A stretch of 64,000 nucleotides of DNA. It comes from Planctomycetota bacterium. Its GTDB lineage: Bacteria > Planctomycetota > UBA8742 > UBA2392. This document shows positions 1 to 8,140 of the stretch, piece after piece. Where the stretch lies: contig JAHBYA010000003.1 in the NCBI GenBank assembly GCA_019636195.1, forward strand, positions 248,001-312,000. Direction: 5' to 3'. The translations under genes and the position numbers were made by a program. Under the pieces are notes generated by a model, which worked only from the letters and a program-made list of their open reading frames with translations, searched no databases and was not told where the DNA came from. The stretch's first letter is position 1. Every line of letters begins with the position of its first letter.

Positions 1-167
1 TGCGGGAATGGCTGGCGTACAAGAAAGAGAAACACCAGAAGTGCCCACTGGAAGAGTTGATCCAGGCCGCGCGCGCGCTTGGGCCGAACCTGCCGTCCGC
101 GATCGATTTCAGCATGGGCAACAATTACAACGTGTTAGTCGAAGAGCCTAAGCGGCGCAAAGGATGA
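1..167 (+). CDS. C-terminal fragment of an element-borne protein, 5' end outside the window
   Basis: An open frame enters from the left edge (codons begin at base 3) and stops at TGA 165-167, giving about 54 residues. The pattern W-x-x-YK-x-E near the start, a short helix, and then S-M-x-N-N-Y followed by a basic tail resembles the small C-terminal module found at the end of many phage and plasmid replication proteins (W-YK-E ... A-x-x-S-x-x-N-x-Y). That resemblance is by eye only. Its position at the far end of the integrative element from the integrases would fit a replication or helper gene. No function is assigned. Confidence 0.55.
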   Translation, partial: REWLAYKKEKHQKCPLEELIQAARALGPNLPSAIDFSMGNNYNVLVEEPKRRKG

Positions 168-482
168 CCGCAAACCCGTGCCACAGGCGGGCCGGCGCTG
201 CTTGGGGATGCCGAATTACGTTCCCACAGAAAGGGGGGTCGCTGGTTGGTAGCGCAAGCAGGACTCGAACTCGACCCGCCGGACAGAAAGTTGTCCTCGA
301 ATCGTTCACGGAAGTTGCAATGCCGCAGTTTGCGAAGTACCCATGAGAGCAGAGCTTTACAGGCGGCCAGCCTAGCGAAATCAAGACGCCGCGACGTGCG
401 CCTGGCCGCCCACGACCGCGGACTTCAAGCCCGGCCCGCCCGCGCAAAGCTGGCGGGCCGGGGCAGGCCCCAGGAGGCCAAG
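168..482. other. Non-coding stretch inside the integrative element
   Basis: No frame here has a convincing start, ribosome-binding site or protein-like composition. On the minus strand around 246-300 there is a small hairpin followed by a T-arm-like stretch ending in CTACCA. It recalls a decayed tRNA 3' end, but the T-stem and the acceptor stem do not pair properly. The last 20 bases carry a strong AGGAGG ribosome-binding site for the next gene. Confidence 0.4.
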
Positions 483-689
483 ATGTCTTGCGATTGCACT
501 TCTACCCGCCGGATGGAGCTGGAGGCGCAGGCGCGCCGCTTTGACGAGGCGGACCTTCGGCGGGACTACTTCGCGAACGAAAGCTACTGGCAAAAGCTGG
601 GTGTGTCGGTGGAAGCCTTCATTGCCCGCGCCGCCGCGCGCCGGGCCGAAGAGCGCTTGAAATCGCGGCTGGCGAGCCGCCTGGCCTGA
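483..689 (+). CDS. Small hypothetical protein (68 aa) of the integrative element
   Basis: The ATG at 483 is preceded by AGGAGG at ideal spacing, so this start is preferred over in-frame upstream codons. The product is a soluble, charged, mostly helical protein: a Cys-Asp-Cys near the N-terminus, a Glu/Arg-rich helix, an aromatic F-x-N-E-x-Y-W patch in the middle, and an Ala/Arg-rich C-terminal helix. No family is recognised. It lies 14 bp upstream of another small gene with its own good ribosome-binding site, suggesting one transcript. Confidence 0.6.
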   Translation: MSCDCTSTRRMELEAQARRFDEADLRRDYFANESYWQKLGVSVEAFIARAAARRAEERLKSRLASRLA

Positions 690-703
690 CCGGAGGAAGC
701 GAC

Positions 704-1189
704 ATGCTGCTGGATGAATTGGTGTACGGCACTTCGCCGCGCGACCTGCAAGGCACATTCACAGGCGAGTACTTGACCGCCGACGTCGCCTGGCTGGAGG
801 CAAACTTTCTGGCCGAGGTGTTCTCCGGCAAGCCCGGGTCCGACATTCACGGGCCGGACGGCAAGTGGACCGCCTGGCGCGCGCCGACAGAGCAGGACCT
901 CGACCGGCTGACGGAGCTGGCCGCGGCCGGCAACCAGCTCGCGCAGCACGTGCTCGCGGACCACGCCGGCCACTCGTTGATCGCCGCGCGCACGGAGCGT
1001 CTGCGGGCAGAGCATGCCACGCAGTACAGCGCGGAGCTGGCCCGCAAGGACTCCGAGCGCGAAGAGCGCCGGCGATCGGAAGTCGTCGAGGAGCGCGAGG
1101 CCTGGTTTACGCTGATGCGCGACGCGTTCCTGGCCGCGCTTGAGGAACACGACCGGCGAAAGGCCGGCAAGCGCAAGAAGTCCGAATGA
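704..1189 (+). CDS. Hypothetical protein with charged coiled-coil C-terminus (161 aa)
   Basis: The ATG follows GGAGGAAG, a clear ribosome-binding site. Residues 1-60 look globular with aromatic residues. From about residue 95 to the end the sequence is an extended Glu/Arg/Lys-rich helix, likely a coiled coil, ending in a basic KRKK tail. There is no signal peptide, membrane segment or known motif. It probably belongs to the same accessory operon as the small gene before it. No function is proposed. Confidence 0.6.
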   Translation: MLLDELVYGTSPRDLQGTFTGEYLTADVAWLEANFLAEVFSGKPGSDIHGPDGKWTAWRAPTEQDLDRLTELAAAGNQLAQHVLADHAGHSLIAARTERLRAEHATQYSAELARKDSEREERRRSEVVEEREAWFTLMRDAFLAALEEHDRRKAGKRKKSE

Positions 1190-1369
1190 ACAAGGCGGGC
1201 GGCGGAGCCGGCGACGTGGGTCGGCTTAGGGTCTAGGAATCCTTGCTGTCGCCCGCCAGCAGTATTGCAACAGCGCGTGCTTGGACGAGTAACAAGCGTA
1301 AGTTGCGGCCTTGCGGCCCGCACAGCTTGAGCTCCCCCGCGGCGCGCGCTGTCCTACCCAGGAGCGCGG

Positions 1370-1582
1370 ATGCGGCTTGACCTGGACAACTGCGAGATCG
1401 ACGACGTCCGCGGCGTGCTGACGCTGCCGGACGGGGAAGAAGTGACCGCGCCGGCGGCACTCTGGCTGCACTACGAGCTATGCCCCGAATACCGGCGCAC
1501 CCGGCGCCGAAGGCCCAAGGTCCTGTTTTTCATCCTGCGCCGCGCGGGACACCGGGAAGTTGGTTGCGCGGACAGGACTTGA
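1370..1582 (+). CDS. Small hypothetical protein (70 aa)
   Basis: The ATG is preceded by CAGGAG at suitable spacing. The N-terminal half is acidic (D/E-rich, with a DLDNCEIDD stretch). The second half turns strongly basic with a run of arginines around residue 43. Its stop is two bases before the next start codon, so the genes are likely co-translated. No family is recognised, and the basic C-terminal part could also reflect an overlong frame. Confidence 0.45.
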   Translation: MRLDLDNCEIDDVRGVLTLPDGEEVTAPAALWLHYELCPEYRRTRRRRPKVLFFILRRAGHREVGCADRT

Positions 1583-1584
1583 AC

Positions 1585-1791
1585 ATGGGCCACACCAGCG
1601 AGCAGCCCGAAGAAGATCCAGTCTCGCCCGAGCTGCGGCGCGAGCTGCTGGAGGCTGAGGCCCTTGCGGCGTTCGCCGAGATGCTGCTGGACCAGCTCGG
1701 CCCGCACCACCCCGACACCATGCTTGCGGTCCAGGAGGCGAACAGCGCCACCCGCAAGTTGCGCAAGCACTACGACAACCAGGAGGGCTAG
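1585..1791 (+). CDS. Small acidic helical protein (68 aa)
   Basis: The start at 1585 was chosen over an in-frame codon at 1480 because an AGGAC ribosome-binding-like sequence precedes it and it immediately follows the upstream stop. The protein is acidic at the N-terminus and then a continuous helix rich in Leu, Glu and Ala. It overlaps nothing and ends three bases before the ATG of the 415-residue gene downstream. No family is recognised. Confidence 0.55.
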   Translation: MGHTSEQPEEDPVSPELRRELLEAEALAAFAEMLLDQLGPHHPDTMLAVQEANSATRKLRKHYDNQEG

Positions 1792-1794
1792 ACC

Positions 1795-3042
1795 ATGGCC
1801 GTGCGCATCGAGATTCGCCCGAGCACTGTCGCCTTTGAAGCTGTGCTGACCAGGATCGAGGCCCGCCTTGCGGCCGCAAACGCGAACCTTGCCCGGCTTG
1901 CCAGCGCAACGAGCGGACTGGGCCCTGGTCGGTTGACCATCAACACCGGCGCCTCGGCGACGGCCGCACTGCCGGTGCAGGACTTGCACCGCGTCTCGCA
2001 GCAGGCCGGCGCCATGAGGCGAGCCAACATCGAGACGCTGCTGGACCGGCCGCGCCTGCCTGGTCCAGTGGCGCCCCCCGGCGACGGTCCGCCGATCGTG
2101 ATCCGGCCTGACCAGGCGCGCTACCACGACTCGTACAACCTGCGCAGCGCCGGCACTCCCGGGAGTCATCGCGCACGGATTGACACAGGGCAGGGAGCCC
2201 CCTTCGTGCAGCCGCCTGCGCCGACGGTTCCCGGCATAACAACGCCTCCGCGGCCGATGACGATCAACACGATGCCCGTAGCGCGCCCAACGGCGTTTAC
2301 AGCTCCCGCCAACCACGTGAACCTGCTGCCGCGCTTCGGCAAAGGGACGGCGCGTGCCAGTGGCGCCGAGTCGGCACTGGCGAATAAGCCCCTTACGATG
2401 AGGCCCGGCGCCTTTGTCTCGGCCGCAGTCGTGACGGCCGGCATGCTCGCCGTAGCGAAGACGGGGAGCGATGAACGGCAAGCGTACCTGCAACACATGC
2501 TCGAACACGGCACACTTCCCGATCCCGACCACGGGCCGAAGTTCATGGTCGCCGCCCTCAAGAGCGGCGTGGAGAGCGTGGCCGAGAAAATCCGCGGAGG
2601 CCTGGCCGCCGGCTTTGAAGTGTTGACGGGGATTGCCAGCGCCATGAACGCCGCCATCCACGAGCCACTGCTGGGACACACGAAGTCCGACTATCACGGC
2701 GCCGCGGTGCGCATGGCGTTTGAAGAGGCCAACCGGGAGGTGCGCGACACACTCCTGCCCAAACAGGCGCACGAGCGCCGAATGCAGAAGTGGCGCGAAG
2801 AAGAAGACCGCTTCGAAGCGGAGGCAACCGCCCTGAGGCTCCAGAACGCCGCAAGGGACGACGCGGCGGGTTCTATCGCGGACCACATGACGCGGGGCAT
2901 GTGGGGAGGCGCAGAAACACAACAGTTGCGAGCGATGACCGAAGAGTACTTCAAGCAATACCTCAAGAACGGGCGGGTCGAGGGAACAAGCGCCGCGCCG
3001 CTCGACGACGGCATCGCGCGCATGGCCGGCAGGTCCGGCTAG
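1795..3042 (+). CDS. Hypothetical element protein with long Ala-rich helices (415 aa)
   Basis: The ATG lies three bases after the previous stop. Residues 1-45 predict a helix. Residues 45-200 are low-complexity, Pro/Thr/Ala-rich and probably extended. A hydrophobic stretch near residues 205-222 could be a membrane segment. Residues 240-400 form charged helices. The layout (helical head, disordered linker, short hydrophobic segment, coiled tail) recalls tail-tape-measure-like or minor structural proteins of phages, but it is much shorter than a tape measure and no motif proves this. Confidence 0.55.
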   Translation: MAVRIEIRPSTVAFEAVLTRIEARLAAANANLARLASATSGLGPGRLTINTGASATAALPVQDLHRVSQQAGAMRRANIETLLDRPRLPGPVAPPGDGPPIVIRPDQARYHDSYNLRSAGTPGSHRARIDTGQGAPFVQPPAPTVPGITTPPRPMTINTMPVARPTAFTAPANHVNLLPRFGKGTARASGAESALANKPLTMRPGAFVSAAVVTAGMLAVAKTGSDERQAYLQHMLEHGTLPDPDHGPKFMVAALKSGVESVAEKIRGGLAAGFEVLTGIASAMNAAIHEPLLGHTKSDYHGAAVRMAFEEANREVRDTLLPKQAHERRMQKWREEEDRFEAEATALRLQNAARDDAAGSIADHMTRGMWGGAETQQLRAMTEEYFKQYLKNGRVEGTSAAPLDDGIARMAGRSG

Positions 3043-3412
3043 TCCCGACCGCTTCAAAACACCCCGCCAGACCGCATTAGCGCCCCGCTGGACGCGATCT
3101 GCCCGCCTGGTCGAGTCCTTTTGCGTGCTTGCCGCCATGTGCGGGAAAACGGGCGATGTGTTCGGCAGGTAAAAAAGGGGCCGGGGGCCGATTTTGTAGG
3201 CAGGTAAAAAAGGGCTGCCGACGCCAAGCAGCGCGCCAAGCATGCCGGCCAACCCGCACCATCCCGCGATTGCCAAGGGTGATTGACTCCCCTGCAGGCC
3301 AGGCCGCAGGGGAATTGTCTTGACCCACGCCCGCCAAGTGCCGAAATAGGCGGAGCCGGCGTGGTGCGGAAACACCAGCCGGCCCCTGACCACGAACGCC
3401 GCGGAGGGCGCC
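3043..3412. other. Intergenic control region ahead of the first integrase
   Basis: This 370-bp gap holds no convincing gene. It contains two exact 16-bp direct repeats (listed separately) and several G/C-rich tracts. It ends with a ribosome-binding site (GGAGGGCG) for the integrase ATG at 3413. It is the natural place for the integrase promoter and for arm-type binding sites. Confidence 0.5.
3164..3214 (+). repeat. Pair of 16-bp direct repeats upstream of integrase
   Basis: The sequence GGCAGGTAAAAAAGGG occurs at 3164-3179 and again, identically, at 3199-3214, a spacing of 35 bp. Each A-tract unit lies on roughly the same helical face (about 3.3 turns apart). Such short A-tract direct repeats next to an integrase gene are typical of arm-type integrase or excisionase sites, or of iterons. 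Which of these applies cannot be decided from sequence. Confidence 0.6.
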
Positions 3413-4663
3413 ATGGCTGATCCCGTTCTATCCCTGACATCGAATGACGCAAGCACTGTTGGCCCGCAGTGGGCTTTCACGCTCGCCGGCGTGTCGCCGG
3501 CAACACCCGCGCCGGCCCGGCCGCCCGCCGCAAGGCGCAAGGCCCCGAGCTGGCTTGCCGACAACCTGCGCGCGTACACCGCCCGCGTGCATGAGCGGTA
3601 CCCGTGCGTCGGCACGCGCCGCGTGAAGATCTCGAGGGTGCAAGCCTTCCTGGCCTGGTACGCCGGCCACACCGGGCATGAGCTGCAGGACTGGCGCGAC
3701 GTGACCCCGCTTGTGCTTGACCAGTACGTCGCGCACCGCAAGGCAGACGACGGCAGCGGCCGCCACCGCAAGGGACCGGCGCGCGCGCTGAAACCCGACA
3801 CGATCATGCGCGCTTTGCAGGACCTGCGCCTGTGGATCGAGTTCAACGAAGAGCGCGAGCTGACGGGCGCGATCCGTAGCCAGTACCTGCGCGGCCGCGT
3901 GCGCGAGACCCGCACGCCGGACCAGTTTGCATTGTCGCCGGCGCAGACCGCCCGCGTGCTGGAGCTCGCGCTGCTGGCGCACCGCGACAACGACGGCCCG
4001 GACCGCTTGCGCTTCACGGAAGGCGACAAGCGCAAAGCCGCCTGGTGCGTGCACTTTGCCCCGCGCGCGTTCTGGCTGCTGTGCCGGCTGGGCCTGTCCC
4101 TGGGCCTGCGGCCGCGCGAGTTGTTCTGGCTTGCCTGGGACGACTTCACGCCGCGCGGTACCGGCGCCGTGCTGGAGGTGCGTGACCACAGCATCGAGCG
4201 CGACGGCCGCCTGGTCCACGTGAACACGATCAAGACGCCGCAAAGCCGGCGCAAGCTGTTGGTGCCGGCCGAGCTGTGGGCGGAGCTGCGCGCGTACCAG
4301 GCCCGGCAGGAAAGCGAGCGGCTGGCAGGCGAGACGCCGGCGCCGTTCCTGTTCGCGGTGCGCGACGATCGGCAGGCCTGCGGCTGGGCAAAGCCGGAAG
4401 TGAGCTTCATTGTGCGGGCGATGAAAGAGGCCTTGGGCGAGCCCCGCTTTCGCCTGAACACGCTGCGAAAGACCTGCGGCACCAACATGCGGCGCGACAA
4501 GTCCCTGGACTACTTCGCGGTGGCGCAGTTTCTCGGGCACTCGCCGGCGACAACGCTCAAGCATTACGTGAAAGACGCGGCGGACGACCAGGCGATGGAC
4601 CCTGCCACGGGCAAGCCGGTGGACCTGGTTGCCGAGCTGGGCCCGGACCTGGACGACGAATAA
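3413..4663 (+). CDS. Tyrosine recombinase / phage-type integrase (416 aa)
   Basis: This would catalyse site-specific DNA strand exchange. A core-binding SAM-like domain covers about residues 45-150, and the catalytic domain about 175-400. The first catalytic Arg lies in GLRPREL, the beta-hairpin Lys in NTIKTPQSRR, the second Arg in NTLRKTCGT, the His in FLGHS, and the nucleophilic Tyr in KHYV. The usual HxxR box reads N-T-L-R, so the His is replaced by Asn, a variation seen in some active members. It sits 136 bp upstream of a second recombinase on the same strand. The ATG at 3413 follows a GGAGGG ribosome-binding site. Confidence 0.88.
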   Translation: MADPVLSLTSNDASTVGPQWAFTLAGVSPATPAPARPPAARRKAPSWLADNLRAYTARVHERYPCVGTRRVKISRVQAFLAWYAGHTGHELQDWRDVTPLVLDQYVAHRKADDGSGRHRKGPARALKPDTIMRALQDLRLWIEFNEERELTGAIRSQYLRGRVRETRTPDQFALSPAQTARVLELALLAHRDNDGPDRLRFTEGDKRKAAWCVHFAPRAFWLLCRLGLSLGLRPRELFWLAWDDFTPRGTGAVLEVRDHSIERDGRLVHVNTIKTPQSRRKLLVPAELWAELRAYQARQESERLAGETPAPFLFAVRDDRQACGWAKPEVSFIVRAMKEALGEPRFRLNTLRKTCGTNMRRDKSLDYFAVAQFLGHSPATTLKHYVKDAADDQAMDPATGKPVDLVAELGPDLDDE

Positions 4664-4665
4664 AC

Positions 4666-4727
4666 GCGGGCGGGATTGGTAGCGGCGACTGGATCAAAAC
4701 CCGGGGCCGGCCGCTACCACCGCCCGC
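4666..4727. repeat. Long inverted repeat between the two integrase genes
   Basis: The left arm 4666-4686 and right arm 4710-4727 pair over 18 bp, with one three-base bulge (GAT) in the left arm and a loop of about 23 bases. It starts two bases after the stop of the first integrase. It has no following T-run, so it may be a processing or attenuation hairpin, a terminator without a U-tract, or a recombinase binding site. Confidence 0.65.
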
Positions 4728-4798
4728 AAACCCGCTTGAAACCGTCGAGTCCGGCAAGCGGGTACACTGTCACCAGGCCAGGCACACAGGAGAAAACC

Positions 4799-6412
4799 AT
4801 GAGCAGCAAAACCGGCAGGTTCAGCCTGCGCGTGTTCAAGGCGACGTACAGGGACCGCGCGGGGAAGCCCCGCGAGAGCGAGCTGTGGTACATCGAATTC
4901 CGGGACCACGTCGGCCGGCGCCGGCGCATGCCAGCGGCGGAAAGCCGCGGCGCCGCGGAGGCCTTCGGCGCGCAAGTCGGCCGCCTGGTGCAACAGATGC
5001 GCGACGGCCTGCGCCTCACGGCGGATCGGCAGCCCGAGGATCTCCGGTTCTGGCTGGAGCGTCTGCCATCGGGCGCGCGCGACTACCTGTGCCGGATCGG
5101 CCTGCTGGACCAGGCGCAGGAAGCCGCGATCCTGACGCTGCGCGAGCACCTGGAGGCATTCCACCAGGCCATGCTGGACGGCACCGCCTCGCGGCGGCGT
5201 GCCAAACGGGGCACAGCTATCCGCCACGCGGACAAGACCGTCGCGCGCATTACGGCCGCGCTGACTGGCGCGGGCTTCGCGCCCGATGCCAGCCATTGGC
5301 CGGAGATCGACGGGGACAGAGTCGCCGAGTGGCTGCGCGAGCAACGCCGGCAAGGGCTGTCCGCCAGCACAGCGGAGTCCTATCGCCGCACGCTGCTGTA
5401 CTTCGGCGAGTGGATGGTCAACCGCGAGCGCGCGACACGCCACCCGTTCCGCAACCTGCCGCGGTTCAGCGGCCCGGCTGCGCGTGAGCGGCGAGCGCTT
5501 GCGCTGCACGAGATCTCCGCGCTGCTGCAGGCGGCGGAAGCCGGACCGCGCCGCACGAGGCTGACGGGGCCGGCGCGCGCGCTGCTGTACCGCCTGGCGC
5601 TGGAGACGGGTTTGCGCGCGAGCGAGCTGCAATCACTGACCCGCGCGAGTTTCGACCTGGACGGGGCAACCGTCACGGTCAACGCCGAGCACACCAAGAA
5701 CCACCAGCGCGCGGACCTGCCGTTGCGGGCGCCCCTGGTGGCGCTGCTGCGGGCACACCTGGCGAACAAGCTGCCAACGGCGCAGGCCTTCGCGCTGGGC
5801 TATGGCGAGTGGCGATCGGCCGAGATGCTTCGAGCTGACCTGAAAGCGGCCGGCGTGCCTTACCAGGATGACTCAGGCCGGGTCGCGGACTTCCACGCGC
5901 TGCGGCACACGTTTGTGTCGAACCTGGCGCGGTCCGGCGTGCACCCGAAAACGGCGCAGGTTCTCGCGCGGCATTCGACAATCGAGTTGACCATGGGCAC
6001 GTACACGCACCTGCGCCGTGACGACGAAGTGCGCGCCATCGAGAGCCTGCCTGACCTGGACGCGCCGGCGCGCAGAGAGGCCGCCACCGGCACGCACGGC
6101 CGGCCCGAAGTGCTTGGACAGTTGCTTGGCCAGAATCAGCCTAACACGGCGGATTTCCACGGACTTTCCCCGACAGGGCGCCAAGGCGAAAGCCCCAGAA
6201 ATGCGGCATTCGCCGCCAAAGCAGGGCCAGACCAAAAAAACTCAGACTCCTTAAAATCCCCTGAAGGGCAACCTTCATGTGGGTTCGACCCCCACCTCGG
6301 CCACCACAAGTCGCTTCGCCGTCCCGGCGATGGCCATGCCCCCCGCCATGGGCGCAACGTCATTGCTGCGTCAGCGCCGCCTTCAGGCCCTCTTCAATCG
6401 TGGGCTGCTTGA
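4799..6412 (+). CDS. Tyrosine recombinase / integrase reading through the attachment site (537 aa)
   Basis: The ATG at 4799 with GGAG upstream is preferred over upstream in-frame codons. The catalytic domain shows Arg in GLRASEL, Lys in TKNHQ, the HxxR box in HALRHTFV, His in LARHS and Tyr in GTYTH, a complete R-K-H-R-H-Y set. The N-terminal 160 residues are an extended DNA-binding region. After about residue 440 the family domain ends. The last roughly 100 codons cross a tRNA-Leu 3' fragment at 6250-6306 and run on into flanking chromosomal DNA. The extreme C-terminus is therefore specific to this insertion site, and it overlaps the end of the convergent downstream gene by 53 bp. Confidence 0.9.
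   Translation: MSSKTGRFSLRVFKATYRDRAGKPRESELWYIEFRDHVGRRRRMPAAESRGAAEAFGAQVGRLVQQMRDGLRLTADRQPEDLRFWLERLPSGARDYLCRIGLLDQAQEAAILTLREHLEAFHQAMLDGTASRRRAKRGTAIRHADKTVARITAALTGAGFAPDASHWPEIDGDRVAEWLREQRRQGLSASTAESYRRTLLYFGEWMVNRERATRHPFRNLPRFSGPAARERRALALHEISALLQAAEAGPRRTRLTGPARALLYRLALETGLRASELQSLTRASFDLDGATVTVNAEHTKNHQRADLPLRAPLVALLRAHLANKLPTAQAFALGYGEWRSAEMLRADLKAAGVPYQDDSGRVADFHALRHTFVSNLARSGVHPKTAQVLARHSTIELTMGTYTHLRRDDEVRAIESLPDLDAPARREAATGTHGRPEVLGQLLGQNQPNTADFHGLSPTGRQGESPRNAAFAAKAGPDQKNSDSLKSPEGQPSCGFDPHLGHHKSLRRPGDGHAPRHGRNVIAASAPPSGPLQSWAA
6250..6306 (+). other. Attachment site: 3' fragment of tRNA-Leu(UAA)
   Basis: From 6250 the sequence reads as the 3' half of a class II tRNA. It has a CTTAAAA anticodon loop (anticodon UAA), a variable-arm hairpin GAAGG/CCTTC, a T-arm with GTGGG and CCCAC stems around TTCGACC (6279-6295), an acceptor strand CTCGGCC, the discriminator A, and CCA (6304-6306). 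The bases before the loop do not complete the anticodon stem, and no matching D-arm or 5' acceptor is present upstream. It is therefore a fragment, as left at one end of an element integrated into a tRNA gene. The intact tRNA should lie at the other end, outside the window to the left. Confidence 0.8.
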
Positions 6413-7223
6413 ACTGATAGCCCAGCTCCTGGGTGCGCGCGGGCAATGCCCGCTGGCTGGCCCACACGACCTGCGCGGCTTTACCCATCAGGATGTGCAG
6501 CGCGAACCTTGGCACCGGGAACAGCGTGGGCCGGTGCAACAGCTTGCCGAGCACTCTTGTAAACTCGCGGTTGGTGACGGGCCCCGGCGCCGTAGCGTTG
6601 ATTGGGCCGCGGACCTGCTCATTCTCGAGTGCATGGCGATAAATGCCCGCGATGTCGACCAGCGAGACCCAGCTCCACCAGAAGCGACCGTGGCTGATGC
6701 GCCCGCCCAGTCCCAGCCGAAAGGGAAGCAGCATCTGCTTCAGCGCGCCGCCGGTCTTGTGCATGACCAGGCCGGCACGCACGACGGTCACGCGCATCCT
6801 GTCGCTCTGGGCGGCGGCCTCCCAGTCAACGCTGAGCTTGGCCAGGAAGTCGTCACCCGCGCTGCTTTGCTCGGTGAGTACCTCGTCGCCGCGGTCGCCA
6901 TAGTAGCCAACGGCTGAAGTGCTGACGAATGTTCGCGCGCCGCGTTTCTCGGCTTCTTCGCGCAGTCTGGCCGTCAGGTCCACCCGGCTTTCGCGAATCG
7001 CGCGCAGGTGCCTCTGCGTCCAGCGTTTGTTGATCGGCGCACCGGTCAGCGTGATGACGCCCTCGAGCCGTTCCGGCAGCGTTTCGATGGTGCACACGCG
7101 CGCACCCTGAACGCGTGCCCCGGCATCGCGCGAGAGCACAGTCACGTCGTGCCCGGCCCGGATCAGTTCAGGCACCAGCGCGCTACCGACAAATCCTGTT
7201 CCCCCCGCCACAAGAACTTGCAT
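6360..7223 (-). CDS. TIGR01777-family SDR epimerase-like protein (287 aa)
   Basis: This is an extended short-chain dehydrogenase/reductase-type NAD(P)-binding protein of the YfcH/TIGR01777 family; its substrate is unknown. The N-terminus has the GGTGFVGS Rossmann motif. Family blocks visible further on are TLTGAPINKRWT, the STSAVGYYG active-site region, and a C-terminal DUF1731-like part with VWASQRALP and a Gly-Tyr-x-Phe-x-x-Pro motif. The start at 7223 (MQVLVAGGTG) was chosen over a longer frame because it begins at the Rossmann strand. Its 3' end is overlapped by the integrase readthrough. It is the first host gene beyond the element. Confidence 0.85.
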   Translation of the reverse strand: MQVLVAGGTGFVGSALVPELIRAGHDVTVLSRDAGARVQGARVCTIETLPERLEGVITLTGAPINKRWTQRHLRAIRESRVDLTARLREEAEKRGARTFVSTSAVGYYGDRGDEVLTEQSSAGDDFLAKLSVDWEAAAQSDRMRVTVVRAGLVMHKTGGALKQMLLPFRLGLGGRISHGRFWWSWVSLVDIAGIYRHALENEQVRGPINATAPGPVTNREFTRVLGKLLHRPTLFPVPRFALHILMGKAAQVVWASQRALPARTQELGYQFKQPTIEEGLKAALTQQ

Positions 7224-7282
7224 GGATGACTCCGCAAACGCTGCGCGTTTTCTACCATGCCCCGGCAAGACAAGGAGAACCC

Positions 7283-8140
7283 GTGAGAGGATTGCCACTG
7301 CTTTTGCTCGCCCTGCTGCTGGCCGGCTGCCTTGGCTCAGCCAGTGAACGCCTGAACAGCGAAGGCAGCCGCGTCGTCGATGACTGGCGCACACTGGACT
7401 ATCGCGTGTGGCTGCCCGACGGCTACGACAAGGATACGACTCGCAGCTACCCGCTGCTGGTGTGGTTCCATGGCGGCGGCGAGACCGAGTGGGGCTGGGG
7501 CCGCCAGGGCAAGATCGGCGAGCTCGTCGCGCAGCGCACGGAGAAGGGCGAGCTTCAACCGTTCATCGTCGTCAGCCCAAGCGCCGGTTTGTTCAAGCCG
7601 GTCATGAAGGCCTATGAGCGTATGCTGCTGCAGCAACTTCTGCCCGAGGTGCGGCGCAAGTACCGCGTGAACGGTGTGACCGTGGCTTTCGGGCACAGCA
7701 TGGGCGGCCTGGCGGCATTGATGGTCACCATGCGCCACCCGGAGCAGTTTGACGCGGTGGTGGCAGCCAGCCCGTTTCTGTTCGACACCTCGCCTTGGCA
7801 CAGCGAAGCCGAGATCGCGGCGTTTGACGCCAAGTATGGTCATCGCTTCACCAGCCGCTGGCGCCAGAACGTGGCGGATGCCTTCCGCAAGGAAAGTGAG
7901 TACCGGGCGCACGATCCGTTCAGCATCGCTCGCAACGGCTTCAGGGGCGGGCTCAAGATCCTGCTGACCAGCAGCGAAGACGACGGGCTGGGGTTATTCC
8001 CGCACAATCGCATGCTTCACGAGACGTTCGCACAGGCCGGCGTCGAGCACGAGTGGATTGTCCAGAACGGAGTAGGCCACGGCACGGTTGAGGACCCGCG
8101 CAACATGGACTGGCTGAACAGGCAGGCCCATGGCGGATAG
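7283..8140 (+). CDS. Lipoprotein alpha/beta-hydrolase, putative esterase/peptidase (285 aa)
   Basis: The GTG at 7283 follows AAGGAG and starts a signal peptide ending in a lipobox (LLAGC), predicting a lipid-anchored envelope protein. The core is an esterase-type alpha/beta hydrolase: an oxyanion-type HGGGE segment, the nucleophile elbow GHSMGG (Ser), an Asp in SSEDDGL, and a His near the C-terminus in GVGHGT. This matches the esterase D/feruloyl-esterase-like fold (PF00756 type). The substrate is not predictable. It overlaps the downstream Nudix gene by 11 bp, so the two are probably co-transcribed. Confidence 0.82.
   Translation: MRGLPLLLLALLLAGCLGSASERLNSEGSRVVDDWRTLDYRVWLPDGYDKDTTRSYPLLVWFHGGGETEWGWGRQGKIGELVAQRTEKGELQPFIVVSPSAGLFKPVMKAYERMLLQQLLPEVRRKYRVNGVTVAFGHSMGGLAALMVTMRHPEQFDAVVAASPFLFDTSPWHSEAEIAAFDAKYGHRFTSRWRQNVADAFRKESEYRAHDPFSIARNGFRGGLKILLTSSEDDGLGLFPHNRMLHETFAQAGVEHEWIVQNGVGHGTVEDPRNMDWLNRQAHGG

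Noticed and set aside
246-340. tRNA-like T-arm and CTACCA end on the minus strand
   Set aside because: The T-stem and acceptor strands do not pair and the anticodon loop is not seven bases, so no tRNA is called.
1471-4500. 1009-codon open frame on the minus strand
   Set aside because: Arg/Ala/Gly-rich shadow of the element genes on the plus strand; long antisense frames are expected at this GC content.
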